Assembly (NCBI RefSeq): GCF_019623905.1
Contig: NZ_CP069370.1
Coordinates: 1,178,001 to 1,242,000 of the forward strand
Length of the DNA stretch: 64,000 nt
Origin: Neotabrizicola shimadae
Lineage (GTDB): Bacteria > Pseudomonadota > Alphaproteobacteria > Rhodobacterales > Rhodobacteraceae
Direction: 5' to 3'
Within the stretch, counting starts at the first letter, position 1; each line of letters opens with the position of its first letter. Both the position numbers and the translations under genes were made by a program. Below the pieces are notes generated by a model, which was given only the letters and a program-made list of their open reading frames with translations, had not been told where the DNA came from and ran no database searches. Of the stretch, positions 26,448 to 36,876 are shown piece after piece.

Positions 26448-27679
26448 CCGACGCGAATTTCACCGGAAGCTTCACCCAGCAGGAACCGATCCCCGAAGAG
26501 GGCATCGCCGCAGCGATGGAGGTGCTTCGCCATGGACGACTGCACCGTTACAATACCGTTTCTGGCGAAGTGGCCGAGACGGCGCTGCTGGAAGAGGAGT
26601 TTGCCTCGCTTACGGGTGCCCGCTATGCGCTTGCCGTGTCCTCGGGGGGCTATGCCATGGCAACCGCCCTGCGGGCCGTGGGCGTGGGGCAGGGCGATAC
26701 CGTGCTGTCCAACGCCTTCACGTTGGCCCCGGTCCCTGGCGCCATCGCTTCGGTCGGGGGGCGGCCGGTTTTCGTCGAGGTCACAGAGGACCTGACGCTG
26801 GACTTTGGCCATCTTGAAAGCCAGGCAAGGGCCACCGGGGCGAAGGTCCTGCTTCTCAGCCACATGCGCGGCCATGTGTGCGACATGGAGGCGCTGATGG
26901 ACTTGTCCTCCGTGCTCGGACTGACGGTGGTGGAGGATTGCGCTCACACCATGGGCGCCATGTGGCGCGGTGTTCCATCAGGACGCCACGGGACTGTCGG
27001 TTGCTTTTCCATGCAGACCTACAAGCACGTCAACGCGGGTGAGGGGGGATTTGTCATCACCGACGACCCTGACGTAGCCGCCCGGGCTGTGCTTCTTTCA
27101 GGGTCCTACATGCTTTTTTCCCGTCACCGCGCCGCGCCGGGGCCCGAGCATTTCGAAGGCCTTCGTCTCGATACCCCCAACATCTCGGGCCGGATGGACA
27201 ATCTGCGCGCGGCCATCCTGCGGCCGCAGTTGAAGTTACTGGATGACAGGCGGCATCGCTGGCGAGGTCTCTACGAGACGATCGAGACCGGCCTCAAGGG
27301 TGTTCCGGGACTTCGGCTGATTGTCCGGCCGGCCGAAGAAGACTTCGTCGGCTCGTCCTTTCAGTTCCTTCTGCCCGACTGGGACCAGGCCCGTATCCGC
27401 AGCCTGATCGCGCGTTGTTCGGCGCGCGGGGTCGAGTTGAAATGGTTCGGCGCGCCCGAACCGGTGGCCTTCACCTCGCGCTATGACCACTGGCGATATG
27501 CCAGCCCCGAGCCCCTGCCACAGACCGACCGGGTGCTGGCGGGGCTGATCGACATGCGGCTACCTCTGACCTTCAGCGAGTCTGATTGCCGCCTGATTTC
27601 CGCAATCATCCGGGACGAGGCGATGCGCGTGGGACAGGGCGAGGTGGAGGCAGTGGCGCACGCGCCGCTGGCGGATTGA
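26444..27679 (+). CDS. DegT/DnrJ/EryC1/StrS-family aminotransferase
   Basis: A PLP-dependent enzyme of 411 residues in the family that usually aminates keto-sugar nucleotides. It has the substrate-loop region TGARYALAVSSGGYAMATAL, DTVLSNAFTLAPVPGAI, VVEDCAHTMGAMW (Asp that holds the PLP ring nitrogen) and the PLP lysine in SMQTYKHVNAGEGG. Typical members work on UDP or dTDP sugars, but no sugar-nucleotide genes surround it here. The neighbours are a transporter and a DUF1622 gene, so the substrate is open. The stop overlaps the next start by 1 bp. Confidence 0.87.
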   Translation: MTDANFTGSFTQQEPIPEEGIAAAMEVLRHGRLHRYNTVSGEVAETALLEEEFASLTGARYALAVSSGGYAMATALRAVGVGQGDTVLSNAFTLAPVPGAIASVGGRPVFVEVTEDLTLDFGHLESQARATGAKVLLLSHMRGHVCDMEALMDLSSVLGLTVVEDCAHTMGAMWRGVPSGRHGTVGCFSMQTYKHVNAGEGGFVITDDPDVAARAVLLSGSYMLFSRHRAAPGPEHFEGLRLDTPNISGRMDNLRAAILRPQLKLLDDRRHRWRGLYETIETGLKGVPGLRLIVRPAEEDFVGSSFQFLLPDWDQARIRSLIARCSARGVELKWFGAPEPVAFTSRYDHWRYASPEPLPQTDRVLAGLIDMRLPLTFSESDCRLISAIIRDEAMRVGQGEVEAVAHAPLAD

Positions 27680-28071
27680 TGGACCTGTCTTTCCTGGAAG
27701 GGCGCACCAGCCTGCTGGCAACCGACTTTCCGGTGCTTGCCGAATGGCTTGGTGTGCTTGCGTCGGTGATCGAGCTGCTGGCTGTCGTCGTCATGGCGGT
27801 GGGTGTCTTTCGCTTCGTTGCGGGCTTCGTGACCGCCGAGACAGCTGGCACGGCGCGGCGCGCGCGACTGGACGCGGCCCGGCGTGACCTGGGGCGGTAC
27901 ATACTTTCGGGTCTTGAAGTGCTGATCGTGTCGGACATCATCCACACGGCGGTTTCGATGCAATTGGCTGACCTTGTCTTCCTCGGCCTGCTGGTCGTGA
28001 TCCGGTCGGCGATCAGCTATTTCCTCGGGCGCGAGATCGAGGCCATCGAACGCCAGGAACGCGGCGAGTGA
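27679..28071 (+). CDS. DUF1622-family membrane protein
   Basis: A 130-residue protein with three hydrophobic helices: one around EWLGVLASVIELLAVVVMAVG, one after the basic loop (ARRDLGRYILSGLEVLIVSD) and one in LADLVFLGLLVVIRSAISYFLG. The LGRYILSGLEVLIVSDIIHT pattern is that of DUF1622 proteins, small inner-membrane proteins of unknown role. It starts at the ATG overlapping the aminotransferase stop (TGATG). Part of a four-gene operon. Confidence 0.82.
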   Translation: MDLSFLEGRTSLLATDFPVLAEWLGVLASVIELLAVVVMAVGVFRFVAGFVTAETAGTARRARLDAARRDLGRYILSGLEVLIVSDIIHTAVSMQLADLVFLGLLVVIRSAISYFLGREIEAIERQERGE

Positions 28072-28083
28072 ACGGGGGCAAGA

Positions 28084-28674
28084 ATGCCGGAACTGCGCAA
28101 GACGGAGTATGTGGGCGAGGTCGTCTGGCTGGGGCAGACGACCAGGGTGAATGACCTGCTGCTGGCCGAGGTCGTGGAGAAGGTCGATCTGACGCTCGAC
28201 GGCATCTTGGGCGAGATACATTCGGGCGCAACGCGGCCTGCCTGTGTCAGGGTTCGCGACCTTTATGCCGAGGGGACCGAGATCGCGAATACCCGTCAGT
28301 TGACGATACTGTCCGAAGAAGACCTTGTGGCCATCGCCGCCGACATGCGGCTCGACCGGGTTGACCCAGCGAGGATGGGCGGAAACGTCGTGCTGCGCGG
28401 CATCCCGGATTTCACGCATCTGCCACCCTCATCCCGGCTGCAGGCAGAAAGCGGGGCGACCCTGGTAGTCGACCGGCTCAATCTCCCCTGCACGATTCCC
28501 GCACGCTCGATCGAGGCGGCGCATCCCGGCTTCGGCAAGGCGTTCAAGCCCGCGGCCGCCGGCCGGCGAGGGGTCACCGCCTGGGTTGAACGCGGTGGCG
28601 AACTGCGGATCGGGTCGCGCCTGCGCCTCTTCGTGCCAGACCAGAGAGCCTGGCATCCTGAAGACGTCGCCTGA
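28084..28674 (+). CDS. MOSC-domain-like protein
   Basis: A 196-residue protein whose C-terminal half resembles the MOSC (molybdenum cofactor sulfurase C-terminal) fold: GATLVVDRLNLPCTIPARSIEAAHPGF, GRRGVTAWVERGGELRIGSRLRLF. The single cysteine in LNLPCTIP is at a position where MOSC proteins often have their conserved Cys. Related proteins transfer sulfur or reduce N-hydroxylated compounds with Moco. It starts 12 bp after the DUF1622 gene and ends the operon. The assignment rests on pattern only. Confidence 0.7.
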   Translation: MPELRKTEYVGEVVWLGQTTRVNDLLLAEVVEKVDLTLDGILGEIHSGATRPACVRVRDLYAEGTEIANTRQLTILSEEDLVAIAADMRLDRVDPARMGGNVVLRGIPDFTHLPPSSRLQAESGATLVVDRLNLPCTIPARSIEAAHPGFGKAFKPAAAGRRGVTAWVERGGELRIGSRLRLFVPDQRAWHPEDVA

Positions 28675-28785
28675 GTCGCGTTCTGTTTCGATGGCGCCAT
28701 GCCGCGCTGCGGCAAGTCGAAGCGGCATCGTTGCAAATCGTCGCTTTGAAAGGCCGGAAAGGCGGGTTCCGGGCACCGCCTTCGG

Positions 28786-28814
28786 TTGACCCCGCAAGGG
28801 GCGCGGAGTAAACG
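28786..28814 (+). promoter_or_regulatory. Candidate nuo operon promoter
   Basis: TTGACC at 28786-28791, a 17-bp spacer and TAAACG at 28809-28814 form a plausible sigma-70-type promoter about 70 bp upstream of nuoA, in the 207-bp gap after the MOSC gene. The -10 is weak, as is common in this group. No other good candidate was seen in the gap. Confidence 0.45.
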
Positions 28815-28881
28815 AGGCGCATGGACTGAACCGGCGCGGAAGTCGCCGGGGCCCGCTTGTCGCCAGCCGAAGGAGCACCTC

Positions 28882-29771
<890 letters not shown>

Positions 29772-29782
29772 GGAGACGCCCC

Positions 29783-30394
29783 ATGTCCGACGTCAAGTCC
29801 GAAGCCCTGGCCGAGCTTGCCGCCCATATCGCGGCCCGGCACCCCGAGGCGGTGCTCGACAGCATGATCGCCTTCGGTGAGCTGACGCTCGACGTGCCGT
29901 CGGCGCATCTGGAAACACTGGTCGAGTTCCTGCGTGCGGACAGTGCGTGCCGGTTCTCTTCCCTTGTGGACATCACCGCTGTTGACCATCCCGAACGCCC
30001 CGCGCGCTTCGACGTCGTCTACCACTTCTTGTCCATGTATCAGAACCAGCGCATCCGCCTGCGTGTCGCCGTCCGCGAAGACGAGATGTGCCCGTCGATC
30101 ATTCCCATCCACCCCTCGGCCAACTGGTTCGAGAGGGAGGTGTTCGACATGTTCGGCATCATCTTCACCGGCCACCCGGACCTGCGCCGCATACTGACGG
30201 ACTACGGCTTCCGCGGCCATCCGCTTCGCAAGGACTTTCCGACCACCGGTTATGTCGAGGTCCGCTTCGACGAGGCAGAAAAACGTGTCGTCTACGAACC
30301 CGTGAAGTTGGTGCAGGAGTACCGGCAGTTCGACTTCATGTCGCCATGGGAAGGTGCGCAGTACATCCTTCCCGGCGACGAGAAGAAAGCCTGA
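29783..30394 (+). CDS. nuoC: NADH-quinone oxidoreductase subunit C
   Basis: Peripheral-arm subunit (30-kDa type) holding NuoD and NuoI in place; no cofactor. The 203 residues include the family signature [41 protein letters not shown] near 110-150 and end with [16 protein letters not shown]. It is a separate gene, not fused to nuoD as in E. coli. A GAGGAGA site precedes the ATG. A sulfotransferase gene starts 14 bp after its stop. Confidence 0.96.
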   Translation: MSDVKSEALAELAAHIAARHPEAVLDSMIAFGELTLDVPSAHLETLVEFLRADSACRFSSLVDITAVDHPERPARFDVVYHFLSMYQNQRIRLRVAVREDEMCPSIIPIHPSANWFEREVFDMFGIIFTGHPDLRRILTDYGFRGHPLRKDFPTTGYVEVRFDEAEKRVVYEPVKLVQEYRQFDFMSPWEGAQYILPGDEKKA

Positions 30395-30408
30395 CGGGGC
30401 GGCACGGC

Positions 30409-31299
30409 GTGAGTGGAGAACCCACAGTCCTCTTTGGGGTCGGAGCGGCGAAAGCCGCAACTTCCTGGTTGCACGACTATCTGGTCGGGCACCCAGATTG
30501 CTCGTTCCGGCGCGTCAAGGAATTGCACTACTTTGACGCCGCCGAAAGCGGCAAATGGGGCGGACAGATCAAGCGTATGGAGGGCGAGCTTGCGCGCCTG
30601 ACCGCACGGTTGCCGGAGTTCTCCAACAAGCGGGCCGAATGGTTCGCGCGGCGCATCGCTGACCACACCGAGTGGTTGGAAGTGCTCAAGGTGCGGCGAC
30701 GTGATGACGCGTTGTACCTGGACTATCTGATGGCACGGGGCGGCCGGCTCGTGGGCGATGTCACACCAGCCTACTCGCTCTTGCCGATCGAGACCTTGTC
30801 CAGCATGGCGACTTTGGCTCCTGACGTGCGCTTCGTCTATCTTATCCGCGATCCGGTTTCGCGGCTCTGGAGCCATGTCCGCATGAACGCGGCCCGTGCC
30901 GGGGGTGCTGCGCAGGTCGAAGACCGGGCCAAGGTCCTGATGGACCAGGTGCTTGCGGACCCTGAAAGCGAAGCAGCGCAGAGCATCCTTTCGCGCGGCG
31001 ACTATGCCGGGGCTCTGCTGCGGCTATCGGCAGCTGTGGCTCCATCGCAGCTGTTCGTCTGCTTCATGGAGGACATGGTCGCGCCCGAAGGGGTGAATGC
31101 CCTGTGCGATTTCCTGGGCGTGCAACGGCATCCTGGCCAATATGAACGGCGCGTTCACGAAGGTACGCCAATGGCGCTTGACGCCCGTCGGCGTACAGAG
31201 GCGGCCGCGCTCCTGCAAGACCAGTACGACTTTGTGGCGCGCATCTTCCCGAACCTGCCCGAGGCTTGGCACCGCAGCCTAGGCCAGATGGCAGCATGA
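30409..31299 (+). CDS. Sulfotransferase-family protein inserted in the nuo operon
   Basis: A 296-residue protein with the PAPS-binding signatures of sulfotransferases: the 5' phosphosulfate loop [18 protein letters not shown] at the N terminus and the 3' phosphate motif [17 protein letters not shown] in the middle. It begins at GTG 30409, 14 bp after nuoC, and ends 100 bp before nuoD. It would transfer sulfate from PAPS to a hydroxyl or amine acceptor that cannot be identified. Nothing about complex I needs this activity; the gene is an insertion in the operon. Confidence 0.85.
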   Translation: MSGEPTVLFGVGAAKAATSWLHDYLVGHPDCSFRRVKELHYFDAAESGKWGGQIKRMEGELARLTARLPEFSNKRAEWFARRIADHTEWLEVLKVRRRDDALYLDYLMARGGRLVGDVTPAYSLLPIETLSSMATLAPDVRFVYLIRDPVSRLWSHVRMNAARAGGAAQVEDRAKVLMDQVLADPESEAAQSILSRGDYAGALLRLSAAVAPSQLFVCFMEDMVAPEGVNALCDFLGVQRHPGQYERRVHEGTPMALDARRRTEAAALLQDQYDFVARIFPNLPEAWHRSLGQMAA

Positions 31300-31399
31300 G
31301 GGGCAGGCGCATGACAACGAACACCATGACTTTTCCCCGCCGCATCACCCGCGCAGCGCGAGCGGTATGGAACGACGGCATCAGACAGGAGATCCGGCC

Positions 31400-32644
31400 A
31401 TGATGGACGGCGATATTCGTCAGAGCACCTATGACGACGGGTCGGTCGATGCGGTGACAGGCGAACAGAAGATCCGCAACTTCAACATCAACTTCGGTCC
31501 GCAACACCCTGCGGCGCATGGCGTTCTGCGCCTGGTGCTAGAGCTTGACGGCGAAATCGTCGAACGCTGCGATCCGCATATCGGTCTCCTTCACCGCGGT
31601 ACCGAAAAGCTGATGGAAAGCCGCACCTACCTGCAGAACCTGCCGTATTTCGACCGGCTCGACTATGTCGCGCCGATGAACCAGGAACACGCCTGGTGCC
31701 TGGCGATCGAACGGCTGACCGGCGTGCAGGTGCCCCGTCGCGCTTCGTTGATCCGCGTTCTTTATTCCGAAATCGGCCGCGTCCTGAACCACCTCCTGAA
31801 CGTCACGACCCAGGCGATGGACGTGGGGGCGCTGACCCCGCCGCTGTGGGGATTTGAAGAGCGCGAGAAGCTGATGATCTTCTACGAACGCGCCTGCGGG
31901 GCTCGGCTACACGCAGCGTATTTCCGGCCGGGCGGGGTTCACCAGGATCTTCCGGCAGGCCTGCTCGACGATATCGAGGCTTGGGCAGATCACTTCCCGA
32001 AGGTGCTGGACGACATCGACGGCCTGCTGACCGAGAACCGCATCTTCAAGCAGCGCAATGCCGACATCGGCGTCATCTCGGAAGAAGAGATTCAGCAGTG
32101 GGGCTATTCCGGCGTCATGGTGCGCGGCTCGGGCCTGGCCTGGGACCTGCGCCGTTCGCAGCCCTACGAATGCTATGACGAATTCGACTTCAAGATTCCC
32201 GTCGGCAAGAACGGCGACTGCTATGACCGTTATCTTTGCCGCATGGCCGAGATGCGCGAGTCCACGTCGATCATCCGGCAGGCCATTGCAAAGCTGCGCG
32301 AACCGGCCGGGAATACCGACGTTCTTGCGCGTGGCAAGATCACGCCGCCGAAGCGGGGAGAGATGAAGACCTCGATGGAGGCCCTCATCCACCACTTCAA
32401 GTTGTACACCGAAGGCTTCCACGTTCCTTCGGGCGAGGTCTATGCCGCCGTCGAGGCGCCGAAGGGCGAGTTTGGCGTGTATCTGGTGGCCGACGGCACC
32501 AACAAGCCCTACCGCGCCAAGATCCGTGCGCCGGGCTTCCTGCACCTGCAATCCATGGATCATGTCGCCAAGGGCCACCTTCTGGCCGACGTCTCGGCCA
32601 TCATCGGCACGATGGACATCGTCTTCGGCGAGGTGGACCGGTGA
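31400..32644 (+). CDS. nuoD: NADH-quinone oxidoreductase subunit D
   Basis: 49-kDa type subunit that lines the quinone cavity with NuoB. The 414-residue protein shows [24 protein letters not shown], the quinone-site His and the [12 protein letters not shown] loop, [17 protein letters not shown] and the C-terminal [18 protein letters not shown] ending. Start 31400 has AGGAG 8 bp upstream; a second ATG follows at once. The 100-bp gap before it holds nothing I recognise. Confidence 0.97.
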   Translation: MMDGDIRQSTYDDGSVDAVTGEQKIRNFNINFGPQHPAAHGVLRLVLELDGEIVERCDPHIGLLHRGTEKLMESRTYLQNLPYFDRLDYVAPMNQEHAWCLAIERLTGVQVPRRASLIRVLYSEIGRVLNHLLNVTTQAMDVGALTPPLWGFEEREKLMIFYERACGARLHAAYFRPGGVHQDLPAGLLDDIEAWADHFPKVLDDIDGLLTENRIFKQRNADIGVISEEEIQQWGYSGVMVRGSGLAWDLRRSQPYECYDEFDFKIPVGKNGDCYDRYLCRMAEMRESTSIIRQAIAKLREPAGNTDVLARGKITPPKRGEMKTSMEALIHHFKLYTEGFHVPSGEVYAAVEAPKGEFGVYLVADGTNKPYRAKIRAPGFLHLQSMDHVAKGHLLADVSAIIGTMDIVFGEVDR

Positions 32645-32696
32645 ACCACACGCCGCGCCACACCGGATGCGCCCGGCAGCGGGACGGGGGGCGGCG

Positions 32697-33065
32697 ATGA
32701 GCCTGACCCTGCTGACCACGCTTTGCGGAGTGATCACTCTGGCTATCCTTTCGCTCTTGGCGCTGGCCTTCTGGACGGATCCGGCGCGTGGCCTGGCCCA
32801 GACCACGCACCGGTCGGAGCAGTTGCCGCTGGTGATGGCCGACCGCTACACCGCCTTTGCGGCGCTGACGGTCGTGGTTCTTCTCTTCGGCGACCTGCGC
32901 CTCTACGCTGCCTTCTTCGCTGTCTGCGCCTTCATGGGCTTCGCTGACGGCGTGATCTACGCCCGTGCCGGGCATCCGCACATGAAACACACGCTCTCGG
33001 GCGTCCTGTCGGTGATCGCGCTCGGCGTGTCGCTGGCTGCCCTTGCTGTCGAGAAAGGCTCCTGA
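32697..33065 (+). CDS. Small membrane protein between nuoD and nuoE
   Basis: A 122-residue protein with four hydrophobic segments ([82 protein letters not shown]). Its ATG follows a G-rich tract, and its stop overlaps the nuoE start (TGATG). Unidentified frames at this position are known from the Rhodobacter capsulatus nuo cluster. Possibly a complex I-associated or unrelated membrane factor; function unknown. Confidence 0.75.
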   Translation: MSLTLLTTLCGVITLAILSLLALAFWTDPARGLAQTTHRSEQLPLVMADRYTAFAALTVVVLLFGDLRLYAAFFAVCAFMGFADGVIYARAGHPHMKHTLSGVLSVIALGVSLAALAVEKGS

Positions 33066-34204
33066 TGCTTCGCCGTCTTCATCACACGCAGCCCGAGAGC
33101 TTCGCCTTCACCCCGGCGAACCTGGAATGGGCGAAAGGCCAGATTTCCAAGTATCCCGAAGGCCGGCAGGCCAGCGCCGTGATCCCGCTTCTGTGGCGGG
33201 CGCAGGAGCAGGAAGGCTGGCTCAGCCGCCCGGCGATCGAATTTGTCGCCGACATGCTGGGCATGGCCTATATTCGGGCGCTCGAAGTCGCGACCTTCTA
33301 CTTCATGTTCCAGCTGCAGCCGGTTGGCTCGGTGGCGCATATCCAGATATGCGGCACGACGTCGTGCATGATCTGCGGTGCCGAGGAGCTGATCGCCGTC
33401 TGCCGCGAGCTGATCGCCAAGACGCCGCACACCCTATCGGCCGACGGCAGGTTCAGCTGGGAAGAGGTCGAATGCATGGGCGCTTGCGCCAATGCGCCGA
33501 TGGCCCAGATCGGCAAGGACTATTACGAGGACCTGTCGGCAGAAAAGCTGCGCGAGCTGATCGCGCGGTTCGGCAATGGCGAGGTGCCGGTGCCGGGCTC
33601 GCAGATCGGTCGCTATGCGGCAGAACCGGCGTCGGGCCTGACCTCGCTGAAGGATCACGAGGCAGGCAAGTCTGCGCACAGCGCGACCGTCGCGCTTGCT
33701 GTTAAGGTGGGCGACACCGCGAAGCGGATCGACGGCACCGAAGTGCCGATCCTAACGCCCTGGCTGAAGAAATCCGCCGCGCCCAAGGCCTCCGCTGCCC
33801 CGGCTCCGGCTGCTGAACCGACGCCGGCCGCCGCGGCCCCTGCCAAACTGGCCGAGGTTCCTGCGACGGAAGCGCCCGCCAAGGCTCCGGCCAAGCCCGC
33901 CGCGCCCGCCAACATGGTCGGCACAAAGCCCAAGGCGCTTGGCCGCGCCCGCCGGTTCCAGCCGGACGACCTGAAGGTGATCGAAGGCATCGGTCCCAAG
34001 ATGGAAGAGGCCCTGAACGGGATGGGTTACTTCCACTATGACCAGATCGCCAGCTGGACACCCGAGGAAGTGGCCTGGATCGACGAGAACCTGCCGTCCT
34101 TCAAGGGCCGCGCCAGCCGCGACCGGTGGGTGGCACAGGCCAAGCTGATCCTGGAAGTGGGCGTCGAGGAATTCCTCGTCCGCGCCAAGACCAACGACTA
34201 TTGA
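33065..34204 (+). CDS. nuoE: NADH-quinone oxidoreductase subunit E with C-terminal extension
   Basis: 24-kDa type subunit carrying the [2Fe-2S] cluster N1a. Ligands are Cys96 and Cys101 ([11 protein letters not shown]) and Cys137 and Cys141 ([11 protein letters not shown]). The canonical fold ends near residue 170, but the protein runs to 379. An Ala/Pro-rich linker (about 237-300) leads to a C-terminal domain of about 70 residues, [20 protein letters not shown]..., resembling a helix-hairpin-helix module (COG3743-like). Extended NuoE is typical of alphaproteobacteria; the role of the extension is unclear. It overlaps the preceding gene by 1 bp. Confidence 0.95.
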   Translation: MLRRLHHTQPESFAFTPANLEWAKGQISKYPEGRQASAVIPLLWRAQEQEGWLSRPAIEFVADMLGMAYIRALEVATFYFMFQLQPVGSVAHIQICGTTSCMICGAEELIAVCRELIAKTPHTLSADGRFSWEEVECMGACANAPMAQIGKDYYEDLSAEKLRELIARFGNGEVPVPGSQIGRYAAEPASGLTSLKDHEAGKSAHSATVALAVKVGDTAKRIDGTEVPILTPWLKKSAAPKASAAPAPAAEPTPAAAAPAKLAEVPATEAPAKAPAKPAAPANMVGTKPKALGRARRFQPDDLKVIEGIGPKMEEALNGMGYFHYDQIASWTPEEVAWIDENLPSFKGRASRDRWVAQAKLILEVGVEEFLVRAKTNDY

Positions 34205-34205
34205 G

Positions 34206-34430
34206 ATGCCGCGCGGCCCCGCCCCGGACCAGATGCAGACAGCGCGCCAGGCGCGCACGGTTGGCATCGTGCTGGTGGCGACCATGGCCGCCTGGCTTCT
34301 GGCGCAAGAGATTGGCCGGCAATACGGATGGGATGCGCGATATGCCTTCCTGTTCGACCTGGCGGCGGGGGCAGCGTTCATCTGGGCGCTGGTCGTGACA
34401 TACCGGATCTGGCGGAAGCGCCGGGATTAG
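34206..34430 (+). CDS. DUF5337-type small membrane protein
   Basis: A 74-residue protein with two hydrophobic helices (TVGIVLVATMAAWLLAQEI; YAFLFDLAAGAAFIWALVVTYRIW) and a basic end RKRRD. It sits between nuoE (1 bp away) and nuoF (12 bp away). Proteins of this size and pattern at this position are annotated DUF5337 in Rhodobacteraceae. It is too short to infer function; an assembly or accessory role for complex I is a guess from location. Confidence 0.75.
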   Translation: MPRGPAPDQMQTARQARTVGIVLVATMAAWLLAQEIGRQYGWDARYAFLFDLAAGAAFIWALVVTYRIWRKRRD

Positions 34431-34442
34431 AAGGGGCAAGGC

Positions 34443-35738
34443 ATGCTCAAGGATCAGGACCGCATCTTCACCAACCTCTACGGGATGCATGACCGCTCCC
34501 TGAAGGGGGCGATGGCGCGCGGCCACTGGGACGGCACCGCGAACCTGATTGCGCTTGGCCGCGACAAGATCATCGAGATCGTCAAGGCCTCGGGTCTGCG
34601 CGGCCGCGGTGGCGCGGGCTTCCCCACCGGCCTGAAATGGTCGTTCATGCCCAAGCAATCGGACGGACGTCCGTCCTACCTGGTCATCAACGCCGACGAA
34701 TCCGAGCCGGGCACCTGCAAGGACCGCGAGATCATGCGGCACGACCCCCACACGCTGATCGAGGGCGCGCTGATCGCGTCCTTCGCGATGGGGGCGAATG
34801 CCTGCTACATCTACATCCGCGGCGAATACATCCGCGAACGCGAGGTGCTGCAGAACGCCATCGACGAATGCTATGACGCGGGCCTTCTGGGGCCGAATGC
34901 CTGCAAGTCCGGCTATGACTTTGACCTGTACCTGCACCACGGCGCCGGCGCTTATATCTGCGGCGAGGAAACCGCGCTTCTGGAAAGCCTTGAAGGCAAG
35001 AAGGGCATGCCCCGGATGAAGCCGCCGTTCCCGGCGGGGTCCGGCCTTTACGGCTGCCCGACCACCGTGAACAACGTGGAATCCATCGCCGTCGTCCCCA
35101 CGATCCTGCGCCGCGGCGCCGAATGGTTCGCGGGCTTCGGCCGGCCGAACAACACCGGGACCAAGCTCTTCGGCATCTCGGGCCATGTCGCCAACCCCTG
35201 CGTGGTGGAAGAGGCGATGTCGATCCCGCTGCGCGAACTGCTCGACCGGCATTGCGGCGGCGTGCGCGGCGGCTGGAAGAATCTGAAGGCCGTGATCCCC
35301 GGCGGCTCCTCGGTGCCGCTGCTGACGGCGGCGCAGTGCGACGACGCGATCATGGATTTCGACTGGCTGCGTGAACAGCGCTCGGGCCTCGGCACCGCGG
35401 CGGTCATCGTGATGGACCAGTCCACCGACATCATCAAGGCGATCTGGCGGCTGTCGAAGTTCTACAAGCACGAAAGCTGCGGCCAGTGCACGCCCTGCCG
35501 CGAGGGCACGGGTTGGATGATGCGGGTCATGGACCGCCTGGTGCGCGGCGAGGCCGAGGTCGAGGAAATCGACATGCTGCTGTCGGTCACCAAGCAGGTC
35601 GAGGGCCACACCATCTGCGCGCTTGGCGATGCCGCCGCCTGGCCGATCCAGGGCCTGATCCGCGCCTACCGCAACGAAATCGAGGACCGCATCAAGGCCA
35701 AGAAGACCGGCCGCATTTCGGCCGTGGCAGCGGAGTGA
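34443..35738 (+). CDS. nuoF: NADH-quinone oxidoreductase subunit F
   Basis: NADH-binding subunit with FMN and cluster N3. The 431 residues include the FMN/NADH site [50 protein letters not shown] and the cluster motif [15 protein letters not shown] with a fourth Cys in [14 protein letters not shown]. Start 34443 follows GGGGCAAGGC. It is followed 3 bp later by the first of three small exported proteins rather than by nuoG. Confidence 0.97.
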   Translation: MLKDQDRIFTNLYGMHDRSLKGAMARGHWDGTANLIALGRDKIIEIVKASGLRGRGGAGFPTGLKWSFMPKQSDGRPSYLVINADESEPGTCKDREIMRHDPHTLIEGALIASFAMGANACYIYIRGEYIREREVLQNAIDECYDAGLLGPNACKSGYDFDLYLHHGAGAYICGEETALLESLEGKKGMPRMKPPFPAGSGLYGCPTTVNNVESIAVVPTILRRGAEWFAGFGRPNNTGTKLFGISGHVANPCVVEEAMSIPLRELLDRHCGGVRGGWKNLKAVIPGGSSVPLLTAAQCDDAIMDFDWLREQRSGLGTAAVIVMDQSTDIIKAIWRLSKFYKHESCGQCTPCREGTGWMMRVMDRLVRGEAEVEEIDMLLSVTKQVEGHTICALGDAAAWPIQGLIRAYRNEIEDRIKAKKTGRISAVAAE

Positions 35739-35741
35739 TCC

Positions 35742-36110
35742 ATGCGCGCGGCGCTTCTCCCATTGTTTCTGCTGGCGGCCTGCGTGCAGGCCGGTCCGCA
35801 GGCTGCGGGACAAGCCGCGCGCGGCGAGACCATCGTGATCGACGGCGTGACGATGCAGCTCCGGCAGGAATACAACTGGCCCTCGATGATCGCCCCTGTT
35901 TCGGTCGAAACCGGCAAGACCGAATTCGTGCAGTCGGGCACCGCGGATACGGTGATCGTCTCAGGCTCGCCCGACAGCCGGGTGCGGGCGATCAAGGCGC
36001 TGGCGCAGTTCTGCAACGAAGAGATCGACCCGGACGGGTTCGACACGCAGTTTGTCTACAAGGACCCGGCGACCGGGGATTGGTGGTTCGACCAGTGGAG
36101 GTGCCGGTGA
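35742..36110 (+). CDS. Small lipoprotein, first of three between nuoF and nuoG
   Basis: A 122-residue protein with a lipoprotein signal (MRAALLPLFLLAACVQ, Cys14) and a compact body that ends CNEEIDPDGFDTQFVYKDP followed by ATGDWWFDQWRC. The ending resembles that of the third gene in the series (YRDPATGTWWIADMC), so they are probably duplicates. It begins 3 bp after the nuoF stop and overlaps the next start (GTGA). Unknown function, located in the cell envelope. Confidence 0.7.
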   Translation: MRAALLPLFLLAACVQAGPQAAGQAARGETIVIDGVTMQLRQEYNWPSMIAPVSVETGKTEFVQSGTADTVIVSGSPDSRVRAIKALAQFCNEEIDPDGFDTQFVYKDPATGDWWFDQWRCR

Positions 36111-36496
36111 GCCTTGCCGCGACCCTTCGGCTGCGCCACTGCGCCCCCCTCGGCGGGGTGGCGCTGCTGGCCGCCTGCGCGGCAACGCCGGGCGCTGGGC
36201 CTTCGGGCAACGCGGCCGCGGGCACCTTTCCCGTCTCCGTGGGGGATGCCGCTTTCGCCGCAACCGTCACGCCCGGCGTGCCGGGGCTGCGGCCTACGGC
36301 GCAGGGCGGTGTTCCCGTGGCGGGCATGACGGTCACCGTCCGGCGCGAAGCCACGCCGCTTGGACAGGACGAAGGAAAGCTTGCGAAGGACGCGGCTGCC
36401 GCTGGCTGTTCTGCGGCTCGCGGCCGCTTCGACGGCCGCGCCTTCGGTGTCTACGCAGGGGGCGGGCTTTGGCAATTCGCGGGAGCTTGCGCATGA
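36107..36496 (+). CDS. Small exported protein, second of three
   Basis: A 129-residue protein from a GTG overlapping the preceding stop. Its signal-like start includes HCAPLGGVALLAACAATPG, a possible lipobox at LLAAC. The C-terminal part has an AxxAAAxxC...F...Y...W.F..AC pattern (AAAAGCSAARG, VYAGGGLWQFAGAC) that echoes the cysteines and aromatic residues of its neighbours. It overlaps the next gene by 4 bp. The function is unknown, and similarity to the neighbours is weaker than that between the first and third. Confidence 0.6.
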   Translation: MSLAATLRLRHCAPLGGVALLAACAATPGAGPSGNAAAGTFPVSVGDAAFAATVTPGVPGLRPTAQGGVPVAGMTVTVRREATPLGQDEGKLAKDAAAAGCSAARGRFDGRAFGVYAGGGLWQFAGACA

Positions 36497-36876
36497 CGAG
36501 CCTCGGGCACAGCGCCGCAAGTCTGGCCATCGGTTGCGCCTTCGCCTCGGCCATGTCCGGTTGTGTCGGGTGGACCCAGCCGGAGGTGGTGGAACGAGTG
36601 GCGCAGGTCACGATCGGTGGCCGCAGCTATCTGGTCCGCGCCATGCCTGCCCAGGTCTGGACCCTGGCGACCGACCCGGAGTCCGGCGCGACCGTGCCCG
36701 TTCAGATGGACCGCATCGCACCCACGGTTATGGTCGAGGGGGCTCCCGACGGTGCCACGGCCCTGCGCGCCGCGGGCCTCTTCTGCGGAAAAGGACGCGA
36801 TCTCTCGGCCTGGGCAGAGGACTACCATTACCGCGACCCGGCGACCGGGACGTGGTGGATTGCGGACATGTGCTGA
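36493..36876 (+). CDS. Small lipoprotein, third of three
   Basis: A 127-residue protein with a lipobox in AFASAMSGCVG (about Cys24). The C-terminal half has ALRAAGLFCGKGRDLSAW and ends YRDPATGTWWIADMC, closely like the end of the protein at 35742 (YKDPATGDWWFDQWRC). Both have a Cys about 30 residues before the end and a terminal Cys, suggesting a conserved disulfide. Start and stop overlap both neighbours (ATGA and TGATG). Function unknown. Confidence 0.68.
   Translation: MTSLGHSAASLAIGCAFASAMSGCVGWTQPEVVERVAQVTIGGRSYLVRAMPAQVWTLATDPESGATVPVQMDRIAPTVMVEGAPDGATALRAAGLFCGKGRDLSAWAEDYHYRDPATGTWWIADMC

Noticed and set aside
28675-28881. tRNA or small RNA in the gap before nuoA
   Set aside because: No cloverleaf or known RNA signature; the gap is better explained by a promoter and leader.
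32641-32696. GTG at 32641 overlapping the nuoD stop as a start of the next gene
   Set aside because: Its frame does not match the membrane-protein frame that starts with ATG 32697.
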